Part shown: piece after piece, positions 1-5,067 of the stretch
Position numbering within the stretch: the stretch's first letter is position 1
Layout of the letters: the number at the start of each line of letters is the position of its first letter
Source: Phyllobacteriaceae bacterium UBA1059
GTDB lineage: Bacteria; Pseudomonadota; Alphaproteobacteria; Rhizobiales; Rhizobiaceae
Direction of reading: 5' to 3'
DNA: 5,810 nucleotides
Assembly (NCBI GenBank): GCA_002316345.1
Contig: DCDI01000168.1
Coordinates: forward strand, 982-6,791
Program-made: the position numbers and the translations under genes
Notes under the pieces: model-generated
What the model saw: the letters and a program-made list of their open reading frames with translations, nothing else
What the model was told of the DNA's origin: nothing
Databases searched by the model: none

Positions 1-422
1 CACAGATCGCCGACGCCATGACCAGCGCGACTACAGCCATGACCGGCATGCTGGGCGCCGTCGCCGGGGTCAGCCTGCTTGTCGGCGGCATCGGCATCAT
101 GAACATCATGCTGGTGTCGGTCACCGAGCGCACCCGCGAGATCGGCATCCGGCTCGCCATCGGCGCGCATGAAAAGGACATCCTGATCCAGTTCCTGGTG
201 GAAGCCACGGTTCTGTCGCTGCTCGGCGGTCTGCTGGGCATTGCGCTGGGGCTCGGCCTTGCCGGCGGCGCCGCGAGCTTCCTCGCCATCCCCTTCGCGC
301 CCAGCGCGACGATCATCCTGATCGCCGTGGTGTTCTCCGCCTTGATCGGAATGGTATTCGGCTTCTTCCCCGCCCTACGCGGCGCGCGGCTGAACCCGAT
401 AGACGCGCTACGCCACGAATAG
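1..422 (+). CDS. MacB/FtsX-family ABC transporter permease, C-terminal part (5' end outside window)
   Basis: The reading frame is open from the window edge (first full codon at 3) to TAG at 420-422, so only about the last 139 residues are present. The segment GGIGIMNIMLVSVTERTREI followed by GIRLAIGA is the hallmark of the transmembrane/cytoplasmic junction of MacB-type permeases (FtsX domain). Three hydrophobic stretches are visible: around GMLGAVAGVSLLVGGIGIMN, around LSLLGGLLGIALGLGLAGG, and around TIILIAVVFSALIGMVFGFF. These fit the last three helices of the four-helix MacB topology. The end, ALRGARLNPIDALRHE, is the usual family C-terminus, so the gene is intact at this end. In the family, such inner-membrane permeases work with an ATPase and often a membrane-fusion protein to export macrolides, peptides or lipoproteins. 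The substrate cannot be inferred, and whether an ATPase domain is fused at the N-terminus cannot be seen. The ATG at 18 is internal, not the start. Confidence 0.93.
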   Translation, partial: QIADAMTSATTAMTGMLGAVAGVSLLVGGIGIMNIMLVSVTERTREIGIRLAIGAHEKDILIQFLVEATVLSLLGGLLGIALGLGLAGGAASFLAIPFAPSATIILIAVVFSALIGMVFGFFPALRGARLNPIDALRHE

Positions 423-424
423 GC

Positions 425-1150
425 TCAAAGCCGCATGGGATTGGCGAAGTGCCAGTCCCGGAAGGTCTGCATGTGCGGCAGCAGGCCGTCTGGTGCCGCC
501 TTGGCATCCCGGAGGATCACCGGTCCTTCGATTTCAGGCTCGGGATCGGCGGCGACATGCGCTTCGATGGCACGTGCCGCTTCATCCGCACTCACATCCA
601 GCCGGTAGCGCCGGAAGATCACCGTGCCGGTGACCATCGCCAGCACATGGTAGTCCGGTTCATGCGTCAGGCGCGTGAGATCGAGGCCGGTCTCTTCCAT
701 CACCTCGCGCTCCATATTGGCGACATGGTCGATGCGGCCATCGCGCAGATCGTCCTGCTCGAACGACCCGGCCGCGAAGTAGACAGATCCCGCATTGGCC
801 GTATGCGCGCCCATCCGAGCCGCAACCAGTGCGCCGTCAGCGGAAACTAGCGCGGGATGCGCAAAGCAATGAACCACATCCGGATGCGGCCGGATCGAGC
901 GCCAGTAGAGAAGCGTCGCGTAATCGGCGAGATGGCAGCGTCCTTCGAGCACTCCGTTCTCCAGCCGCAGTTCCGAAAACATCAGCAAGCGCCCGTTGAA
1001 CAAGGCCGGCTGCGCCGCCTTCTCGATCAGCCAATGCGCGGCAATTGCCTGCCGATGCGCATCCTCGAAGGGCAGGTTCGAGAGATCGAGGCGCAAGTTG
1101 ACATCGTCAACGGCAACCATCTGGTTTTCGGGAAGATCAAAGCGGGTCAT
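425..1150 (-). CDS. NUDIX-domain hydrolase-like protein with a degenerate Nudix box
   Basis: A 241-residue protein. Its core REVMEETGL (residues 148-156) matches the REUXEEXGU half of the Nudix box, with E152 and E153 as expected metal ligands. The upstream half GX5E is not in register: the region reads AAGSFEQDDLRDGRIDHVAN, with a glycine but no glutamate at the canonical position, so the loop is longer or altered. Nudix enzymes hydrolyse nucleoside diphosphates linked to another moiety; the substrate here is unknown. The about 100 residues before the box form a separate N-terminal region (FNGRLLMFSELRLENG), as seen in larger Nudix relatives. I chose the ATG at 1148-1150 because the only longer start, a GTG at 1204, would add an arginine/cysteine-rich leader and reach into the promoter of the divergent BA14K gene. 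No clear Shine-Dalgarno precedes 1150, so ATG at 1118-1120 is also possible. The gene is convergent with the permease; their stop codons are two bases apart. Confidence 0.82.
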   Translation of the reverse strand: MTRFDLPENQMVAVDDVNLRLDLSNLPFEDAHRQAIAAHWLIEKAAQPALFNGRLLMFSELRLENGVLEGRCHLADYATLLYWRSIRPHPDVVHCFAHPALVSADGALVAARMGAHTANAGSVYFAAGSFEQDDLRDGRIDHVANMEREVMEETGLDLTRLTHEPDYHVLAMVTGTVIFRRYRLDVSADEAARAIEAHVAADPEPEIEGPVILRDAKAAPDGLLPHMQTFRDWHFANPMRL

Positions 1151-1207
1151 GGCGCAGAAGTGGCGCGCGGCCCTGCGAATGCAAGCATGAACATTCCGGC
1201 ACACGTC

Positions 1208-1225
1208 ACATTCAGCGCTGGTTCA
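1208..1225 (+). promoter_or_regulatory. TTCA direct repeat upstream of the BA14K gene, possible response-regulator site
   Basis: TTCA occurs at 1211-1214 and again at 1222-1225, starting exactly 11 bp apart, which is one helical turn. An ACATTC at 1208-1213 has a second copy at 1191-1196. Same-face direct repeats at this spacing are typical of OmpR-family response regulators. The position, about 70-80 bp before the BA14K start and inside the divergent gap with the NUDIX gene, suits an activator site. Function is inferred only; no convincing -35/-10 pair was found in this gap. Confidence 0.25.
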
Positions 1226-1280
1226 TCGCGCTCATGCGAGTTGTCGCGGCAAGGACAGGTTTTAGTCCACCGCCCCAAAT

Positions 1281-1285
1281 GGAGG
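1281..1285 (+). promoter_or_regulatory. Shine-Dalgarno site of the BA14K gene
   Basis: GGAGG lies six bases before the ATG at 1292. It fixes the start of this gene and rules out the much longer open frame that continues upstream to 857 across the antisense strand of the NUDIX gene. Confidence 0.85.
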
Positions 1286-1291
1286 AATGCC

Positions 1292-1786
1292 ATGAAGAGC
1301 ATGTTGTCGAAGCTGGCCGTGGCCGGTCTTCTCATGATCTCTGCCGTTGCCGGCACCGTGTCGACCGCATCCGCGCAGATCGCGCCCGCCGGTCTTCGCC
1401 CCATCGCCAATTTCGATCGTCCGGCTGAGCCGGCCCGCGCCGAGCAGGTCCAGTACCGCGACCATTATGATCGCCGCTGGGACCGTCACCATGATCGCCG
1501 GGAGTATCGTCGCCACCACGATCGGCGCGATTACCGCGACTACCGGCGTCATCGCGACTACTACGGCCATCGTCGCGGCCCGTCAGTCTATTTCGGCATC
1601 GCCCCGACCTACCGCTATGTCGAGCCACGCTATGCAGCACCGCGCTATGTCGCTCCACGCGGCCGTGGCTACGCCTCGAACCACGTGAACTGGTGCTACA
1701 ACCAGTATCGCTCCTATCGTGCGTCGGACAACACGTTCCAGCCGAACTACGGTCCGCGCCGGTCGTGCCACTCGCCCTTCCGGTGA
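1292..1786 (+). CDS. BA14K-family exported protein with Arg/His/Tyr-rich middle
   Basis: A 164-residue protein. Residues 1-28 form a Sec signal peptide: basic start MKSMLSK, hydrophobic core, then ASA before Q29 as a likely signal peptidase I site. Residues 55-95 are low-complexity and very rich in Arg, His, Asp and Tyr. A GPSVYFGIAP stretch (96-105) follows, then three RY[VA][EA]P pentapeptides (108-122). The last 33 residues, from VNWCYNQYRSYR to SCHSPFR, match the BA14K C-terminal domain (Brucella 14 kDa lectin-like immunoreactive protein), with Cys135 and Cys159 probably forming a disulphide outside the cytoplasm. Family members are envelope or periplasmic proteins of Hyphomicrobiales with reported lectin-like or immunogenic properties; the molecular role is poorly defined. 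The start is set by a strong GGAGG, and a clear terminator follows. It appears to be a single-gene transcription unit. Confidence 0.92.
   Translation: MKSMLSKLAVAGLLMISAVAGTVSTASAQIAPAGLRPIANFDRPAEPARAEQVQYRDHYDRRWDRHHDRREYRRHHDRRDYRDYRRHRDYYGHRRGPSVYFGIAPTYRYVEPRYAAPRYVAPRGRGYASNHVNWCYNQYRSYRASDNTFQPNYGPRRSCHSPFR
1613..1657 (+). repeat. Three 15-bp tandem repeats inside the BA14K gene
   Basis: Units at 1613-1627, 1628-1642 and 1643-1657 each begin CGCTATG and encode the pentapeptides RYVEP, RYAAP and RYVAP. The copies differ mainly in their second half. Because the unit is a whole number of codons, copy-number changes would keep the frame. Confidence 0.85.
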
Positions 1787-1804
1787 GCCATCACCCTTGA
1801 CGAT

Positions 1805-1840
1805 AAAAGGCCGGGCCGGTGAAAACAGCCCGGCCTTTTT
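1805..1840 (+). terminator. Rho-independent terminator of the BA14K gene
   Basis: AAAAGGCCGGGC (1805-1816) pairs perfectly with GCCCGGCCTTTT (1828-1839) around an 11-base loop. The stem is GC-rich and the right arm runs into TTTTT (1836-1840). It sits 18 bases after the BA14K stop. The A-tract on the left arm means it could also act in the other direction, but no gene reads into it from the right. Confidence 0.93.
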
Positions 1841-1922
1841 CTTGGCGCAACACGCAATGGGCTTGCACAAGGAAGCAACGGCCTATCTTCTAAGACAAGC
1901 GAAATAACCTTCGGCTGAACTC

Positions 1923-2213
1923 ATGTCCAACCCCAGCGAGCAGAAAGAACGGGCATTGCACCGGCAGCGCGTGCTGAAGGGCGGCGCGATCCTTCACGGC
2001 ACGCAATCCGAAATCCGCTGCACCATCCGCAACATGCACAGCAACGGCGCCGAGTTGCGGGTTCCGGCAGATATCGCAGTTCCGAAAAGCTTTTTGCTTT
2101 ACGTGTCTGTCGATAACATCGCATACCAGTGCGAGTTGCGCTGGCGAACGGGTGACCGCGCCGGCGTCGAGATCACCGGCACCGCTCCAAAGCCGCACTG
2201 GCATTACGGCTGA
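1923..2213 (+). CDS. Small single-domain PilZ protein (putative c-di-GMP receptor)
   Basis: A 96-residue protein consisting of one PilZ domain. Visible elements in order are: R10-x3-R14 (RALHR, followed by QRVLKGGAIL), the arginine motif that contacts cyclic di-GMP; the second motif region at 37-47 (NMHSNGAELRV); and a late strand CELRWRTGDRAGVEI with W74 and G81-V82, typical of the barrel end. The canonical second motif is [D/N]xSxxG. Here N37 and G42 are in register but the serine position holds His39, with Ser40 next to it, so nucleotide binding may be altered. Short free-standing PilZ proteins are common in Hyphomicrobiales and usually bind effectors of motility, exopolysaccharide or cell-surface functions. 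No target is apparent from the neighbours. The ATG at 1923 is the earliest start in frame; its Shine-Dalgarno is weak or absent. The protein is probably cytoplasmic, with no signal peptide or membrane segment. Confidence 0.88.
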   Translation: MSNPSEQKERALHRQRVLKGGAILHGTQSEIRCTIRNMHSNGAELRVPADIAVPKSFLLYVSVDNIAYQCELRWRTGDRAGVEITGTAPKPHWHYG

Positions 2214-2237
2214 AACCGGCGCGCACGCCAAGTTGCC

Positions 2238-2615
2238 TCACACAGCATCCTGAACGTCGAAGCGCGCCACCTTGCCATCCCTGAAGTGGAAGACATGGCC
2301 GACGGTCTTGTCCTTCAACCCGTGTGTTTGCCCTTCAAGCGGGTTGCCCTCGAGGTCGCGAATGGTCTGCAGGACTTCGGCGATGATCGCGCCATCTTCG
2401 GCCTTCCGGAAGCCGACCGGTTCGACATGGGGGCTGACGATGGACCACTGCCTCGTCCAGTAATCGCGCACGGCATCATGCCCGTGAACATGCCCGCCCT
2501 CCATCGCGTTCGCCCATTCAACATCGTCATGCAGCGCCATCAACACGCCGTCGATATCCCGCGCGTTGAAGGCACGGTAGATGTCGCGCAGAAGCTCGAT
2601 CTCTTGATCCATCAT
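2238..2615 (-). CDS. SnoaL-like / NTF2-like domain protein
   Basis: A 125-residue protein of the length expected for one NTF2-like cone fold. The N-terminal helix and loop, IYRAFNARDIDGVLMALHDDVEW (13 to 34, given here as key residues Y13, F16, N17, D20, H29, D31, W34), is the typical SnoaL-like signature. A middle GHDAVRDYWTRQW segment and a C-terminal GHVFHFRDGKVARFDVQ strand pair complete the fold. The family includes polyketide cyclases, limonene-epoxide hydrolase relatives, ketosteroid-isomerase-like enzymes and many proteins of unknown activity; no specific reaction can be assigned. Start: tandem ATGs at 2613-2615 and 2610-2612 with AAGGA (2621-2625 on the opposite strand) five bases upstream. 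It is divergent from the MarR gene across 97 bp holding a palindrome, so it is probably a target of that regulator. It converges with pilZ, with a 24-bp gap and no clear terminator. Confidence 0.87.
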   Translation of the reverse strand: MMDQEIELLRDIYRAFNARDIDGVLMALHDDVEWANAMEGGHVHGHDAVRDYWTRQWSIVSPHVEPVGFRKAEDGAIIAEVLQTIRDLEGNPLEGQTHGLKDKTVGHVFHFRDGKVARFDVQDAV

Positions 2616-2652
2616 TTTCGTCCTTGCCTCGGTTCGATGCTACACCACCTGG

Positions 2653-2681
2653 TAGATCATTTATATATGCACGTATATAAT
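2653..2681 (+). promoter_or_regulatory. Candidate sigma70-type promoter of the MarR gene
   Basis: A perfect TATAAT lies at 2676-2681. A poor -35, TAGATC, is at 2653-2658 with a 17-bp spacer. The predicted transcript would begin near 2688, leaving a short leader that contains the AAGGAG ribosome site at 2698-2703. The -10 box overlaps the right arm of the palindrome, consistent with autorepression. On the other strand TATAAA (2665 to 2660) could serve as the -10 of the SnoaL-like gene, but its -35 is not recognisable. Confidence 0.5.
2661..2680. promoter_or_regulatory. Imperfect 20-bp palindrome, candidate MarR operator
   Basis: TTATATA (2661-2667) and TATATAA (2674-2680) form a perfect inverted repeat around TGCACG. 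The site lies between the divergent SnoaL-like and MarR genes in a markedly AT-rich patch of an otherwise GC-rich sequence. Size and symmetry match MarR-family operators. It overlaps the candidate -10 boxes of both genes, so a bound dimer could repress both. Binding is inferred. Confidence 0.65.
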
Positions 2682-2712
2682 TCCGTTAGCAAGAGCGAAG
2701 GAGTTAAAGTCG

Positions 2713-3189
2713 ATGGATCTGGATGTGCTTTCGACCCCCGGGCACCTCATCAGCCTTGCGGCACGCGGCTTCACACGGCTAAGCGAAGCGCGGTTGAAGC
2801 CGCTCGGCTTCGGCGTCGGTCATCTGCCCGTGCTGGTTGCGCTAAGGGATGGACAGGCCAGCACACAGCGTGACCTCGCCCGCTTCGCCAAAATCGAGCA
2901 GCCGCCGATGGCGCAGATGCTGGCGCGGATGGAAAGGGATGGGCTAATCGAGCGCAGACCCGATCCCGCAGACGGGCGAAGCAGCCGCATCATGCTGACG
3001 GCTCAGGCGGAGAAACAGCTTCCCGGCGCAATCACTGCCTTGCTGAAAGGCAACGGCGAGGTGCTGCAGGGCTTCAGTGATGATGAAGTGGCGCAACTCA
3101 TCGACATGCTGTCCCGCCTGATCGCAAACCTCGACCGCATCGCTGGCGCAGACACTTCAGCGAAGGCAAGCATCAACGACGTCGGCTAA
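2713..3189 (+). CDS. MarR-family transcriptional regulator
   Basis: A 158-residue protein of normal MarR length. The winged helix-turn-helix spans about residues 48-100: STQRDLARFAKIEQPPMAQM (50-69) is the helix-turn-helix, ARMERDGLIERR the linker, and DPADGRSSRIMLT (84-96) the wing with the family DxRxxxxxLT pattern. The flanking N- and C-terminal helices (10-30 and 115-145) would form the dimer interface. There is no cysteine, so thiol-based redox sensing as in OhrR is excluded; a small phenolic or similar ligand is the usual alternative, but the ligand is unknown. Start: ATG at 2713 with AAGGAG (2698-2703) nine bases upstream. It is divergently paired with the SnoaL-like gene over a shared palindrome, suggesting that it represses itself and that gene. 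Confidence 0.93.
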   Translation: MDLDVLSTPGHLISLAARGFTRLSEARLKPLGFGVGHLPVLVALRDGQASTQRDLARFAKIEQPPMAQMLARMERDGLIERRPDPADGRSSRIMLTAQAEKQLPGAITALLKGNGEVLQGFSDDEVAQLIDMLSRLIANLDRIAGADTSAKASINDVG

Positions 3190-3202
3190 CGTCCAAAAAG
3201 GT

Positions 3203-3234
3203 TTGCGCCCAGTCCATCGCATAACCAGGCGCAA
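3203..3234 (+). terminator. Weak hairpin after the MarR gene, possible terminator
   Basis: TTGCGCC (3203-3209) pairs with GGCGCAA (3228-3234) around an 18-base loop, 13 bases after the MarR stop. It is followed by GCTTGTTTCTC rather than a clean T-run. The long loop and interrupted T-tract make it only a candidate. Confidence 0.35.
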
Positions 3235-3300
3235 GCTTGTTTCTCCCGATTCCCACGCGCCCACAGGGGCTTGCCCCTAGAACGCGCAAGCAAAGAATCG

Positions 3301-3328
3301 TGGATCGACTGTCAGACGCAGCGATCCA
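3301..3328 (-). terminator. Hairpin directly after ilvC, probable terminator
   Basis: TGGATCG (3301-3307) pairs with CGATCCA (3322-3328). The stem continues inward by CTG (3309-3311) with CAG (3319-3321) past one bulged A, giving about ten pairs and a seven-base loop. It begins three bases beyond the ilvC stop codon. On the - strand it is followed by CGATTCTTTG, a poor T-tract, so termination may be partial. Confidence 0.5.
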
Positions 3329-3330
3329 AA

Positions 3331-4350
3331 TTAGTTGACGGACTTATCCACCAACTTGTTTTTCCCGATCCACGGCATCATGCCGCGCAGCTTTTCGCCG
3401 ACTTCTTCGATCTGGTGCTTGTCGTTGGTGCGGCGGATGCCCTTGAAGCGTGCGCCGCCGGACTTGTATTCCTGCATCCATTCGGAGGTGAAACGGCCGC
3501 TCTGAATGTCCTTGAGGACGCGCTTCATTTCGGCCTTGGTGTCTTCCGTGATGATGCGCGGGCCCGAAACATACTCGCCCCATTCGGCGGTGTTCGAGAT
3601 CGAGTAGTTCATGTTGGCGATACCGCCTTCATAGATCAGGTCGACGATCAGCTTCACTTCGTGGAGGCACTCGAAATAGGCCATTTCCGGCGCGTAGCCT
3701 GCTTCCACCAGCGTTTCGAAACCGGCGCGGATAAGCTCGACCAGACCGCCGCAGAGCACGACCTGCTCGCCGAACAGATCTGTCTCGCATTCCTCGCGGA
3801 AATTCGTCTCGATGATGCCCGACCGACCACCGCCGACGCCAGACGCATAAGCCAGTGCGACATCCAGCGCATTGCCGGAAGCGTCCTGATCGACAGCCAC
3901 GAGGCAAGGCACGCCGCCGCCCTTCTGATACTCGCCGCGCACGGTGTGACCCGGGCCCTTCGGCGCGATCATGATGACGTCGATGGTCTTCTTCGGCTCG
4001 ATCAGGCCGAAATGCACGTTAAGGCCGTGAGCAAAGGCAATCGCCGCACCATCGCGGATGTTCGGCGCAATGTCGTTCTTGTAGATGCCAGCCTGCAGCT
4101 CGTCCGGGGTGGCCATCATCATCACGTCGGCCCACTTGGCGACTTCGGCGACGCTCATGACCTTCAGCCCGTCGGCCTCGACCTTCTTGGCGGTCGCGGA
4201 GCCTTCCTTGAGGCCGATCGCGATGTCCGTGATGCCGGAATCCTTGAGGTTCAGCGCATGAGCACGGCCCTGGCTGCCATAGCCGATCACGGCAACTTTC
4301 TTGCCCTTGAGGAGATTGAGATCGGCATCACGATCGTAATAAACGCGCAT
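3331..4350 (-). CDS. ilvC: Ketol-acid reductoisomerase (NADP+), class I
   Basis: A 339-residue enzyme, the standard length for short class I KARI. It converts 2-acetolactate or 2-aceto-2-hydroxybutyrate to the 2,3-dihydroxy acid, the second step of valine, isoleucine and leucine biosynthesis, with Mg2+ and NADPH. The N-terminal Rossmann domain carries GYGSQG (23-28), and the cofactor-specificity loop reads GLKEGSA (46-52), with K48 and S51 suited to the NADPH phosphate. H108 in FAHGLNVHFG is the conserved active-site histidine. The C-terminal knotted helical domain has the metal ligands D191 and E195 (in ETDLFGEQ), E227 and E231 (in ECLHEVK), and S252 in NYSISNTAEWG. Start: ATG at 4348-4350 with AAGGA (4357-4361 on the opposite strand) six bases upstream; this gives MRVYYDRDADL, the usual alphaproteobacterial N-terminus. 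It lies 34 nt after a tetR-type gene on the same strand. No ilvB or ilvH is in the window. Confidence 0.98.
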   Translation of the reverse strand: MRVYYDRDADLNLLKGKKVAVIGYGSQGRAHALNLKDSGITDIAIGLKEGSATAKKVEADGLKVMSVAEVAKWADVMMMATPDELQAGIYKNDIAPNIRDGAAIAFAHGLNVHFGLIEPKKTIDVIMIAPKGPGHTVRGEYQKGGGVPCLVAVDQDASGNALDVALAYASGVGGGRSGIIETNFREECETDLFGEQVVLCGGLVELIRAGFETLVEAGYAPEMAYFECLHEVKLIVDLIYEGGIANMNYSISNTAEWGEYVSGPRIITEDTKAEMKRVLKDIQSGRFTSEWMQEYKSGGARFKGIRRTNDKHQIEEVGEKLRGMMPWIGKNKLVDKSVN

Positions 4351-4384
4351 GGTGTTTCCTTCCGCTTCGCTATTCGTTGTTGGA

Positions 4385-5038
4385 TTATCCGGCCTTAGCC
4401 GGCGATTTTCCTGCGCCGTAGAGCGCGAAGAATTGGTTTGTGGCGCGCCGCGCATCCGCATCGATCTCGGCAGCATCCAGCGCTATGTCGTCGCCAAGCA
4501 GCAGCCGGATCTGCACGTCGCGGCCGACTAGACCGAAGAAGGTGCGAAACGCTTCCTCGGCATCGTCGAAGGCGAGTAGCCCGGCAGATCGACCGGCTTC
4601 CAGCACCGGCTTCAGCCGCTCGCCAATCGCAAAGCGTCCGTTGGCCAGAACGATAGCGCCGAGCGCATCCCGACCGGACCCTGCTCCGCCCACCGCCACC
4701 CGGTTCAGCGCCACCGACGTGCGGCTCGAAATCACCGTCAGCCAATTCACCGCAAAGCCCTGCAGGCTTTCGCGCAATGCGCTGCTGTCGAGATGCTGCG
4801 CGTCGTAGTTGCCAGCGCGAACCTTCGAGGCCTGCCACCGCACGGTTGCCGTCAGCAGTCCGTTGCGGTCGCCGAACCATTTGTAGAGCGTTTCCTTGGA
4901 ACAGCTCGCGCGCCGCGCCACCGCCGTCATGGTCAGCGCATGCCCCTGCTCCACCAGCAGCGACAATACGGCATCGAGCACGGCTTGCTGGCGCTCGGAC
5001 GGGGCTTCTTCGCTGGGGATAACGGTGGACTGCAACAC
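4385..5038 (-). CDS. TetR/AcrR-family transcriptional regulator
   Basis: A 217-residue protein of typical TetR length. The N-terminal DNA-binding domain spans about residues 15-62: a first helix ERQQAVLDAVLSLLVEQG, then the helix-turn-helix LTMTAVARRASCSKETLYKW (35-54) followed by FGDRNGLL, which is the family signature. The C-terminal ligand/dimer domain, including VLEAGRSAGLLAFDDAEEAF and FFGLVGRDVQIRLLLGDD, resembles the AefR-like TetR_C group; the ligand is unknown. The only in-frame early starts are non-ATG: GTG at 5036-5038, or TTG at 5033-5035. The TTG is better spaced from the purine-rich AAAGA (5041-5045 on the opposite strand), so the protein may be one residue shorter. A perfect 15-bp inverted repeat lies just upstream, suggesting autoregulation. 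ilvC follows after 34 nt on the same strand, and a monooxygenase gene ends 78 nt upstream. Confidence 0.92.
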   Translation of the reverse strand: MLQSTVIPSEEAPSERQQAVLDAVLSLLVEQGHALTMTAVARRASCSKETLYKWFGDRNGLLTATVRWQASKVRAGNYDAQHLDSSALRESLQGFAVNWLTVISSRTSVALNRVAVGGAGSGRDALGAIVLANGRFAIGERLKPVLEAGRSAGLLAFDDAEEAFRTFFGLVGRDVQIRLLLGDDIALDAAEIDADARRATNQFFALYGAGKSPAKAG

Positions 5039-5052
5039 GCTCTTTCGACTGT

Positions 5053-5067
5053 ACCGTACGTTACGGT
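5053..5067. promoter_or_regulatory. Perfect 15-bp inverted repeat, candidate TetR operator
   Basis: ACCGTA (5053-5058) and TACGGT (5062-5067) are perfect inverted repeats around CGT. The site is 14 bases before the tetR GTG. A tandem CGGTTCGGTT (5064-5073) adds a further half-site-like copy. On the - strand a possible -35 TTGTGA (5101 to 5096) and a weak -10 TACTCA (5078 to 5073) would place the transcription start within the repeat, which fits repression. The binding protein is inferred from position. Confidence 0.6.

Noticed and set aside
449..850. 133-codon + strand open frame antisense to the NUDIX gene
   Set aside because: It is a shadow of the opposite-strand gene, with no ribosome site and no family-like composition.
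1241..1266. TTGTCG ... TTTAGT as a BA14K promoter
   Set aside because: The spacing is about 14 bp and both boxes are poor matches, so it is not supported.
857..1291. Upstream extension of the BA14K frame to 857
   Set aside because: The extension is antisense to the NUDIX gene. The signal peptide and GGAGG site place the true start at 1292.
1863..1889. TTGCAC ... TATCTT as a pilZ promoter
   Set aside because: The spacer is only 15 bp and the -10 is weak; this is not enough to annotate.
1857..1907. 16-codon mini-ORF (MGLHKEATAYLLRQAK) ending 15 nt before pilZ
   Set aside because: No Shine-Dalgarno precedes it and nothing supports translation. It could be a leader peptide only if conserved in relatives, which cannot be judged here.
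2286..2873. 195-codon + frame spanning the SnoaL-like gene and the start of the MarR gene
   Set aside because: It overlaps two well-supported genes, crosses their promoter region, and has no recognisable domain.
3271..4398. 375-codon open frame on + across the whole of ilvC
   Set aside because: It is the antisense shadow of a fully conserved ilvC. Its translation has no recognisable family features, and it arises from strong third-position GC bias.
4351..4476. 42-residue N-terminal extension of IlvC to 4476
   Set aside because: It would overlap the tetR coding region in another frame. The ATG at 4350 has a good ribosome site and gives the standard KARI N-terminus.
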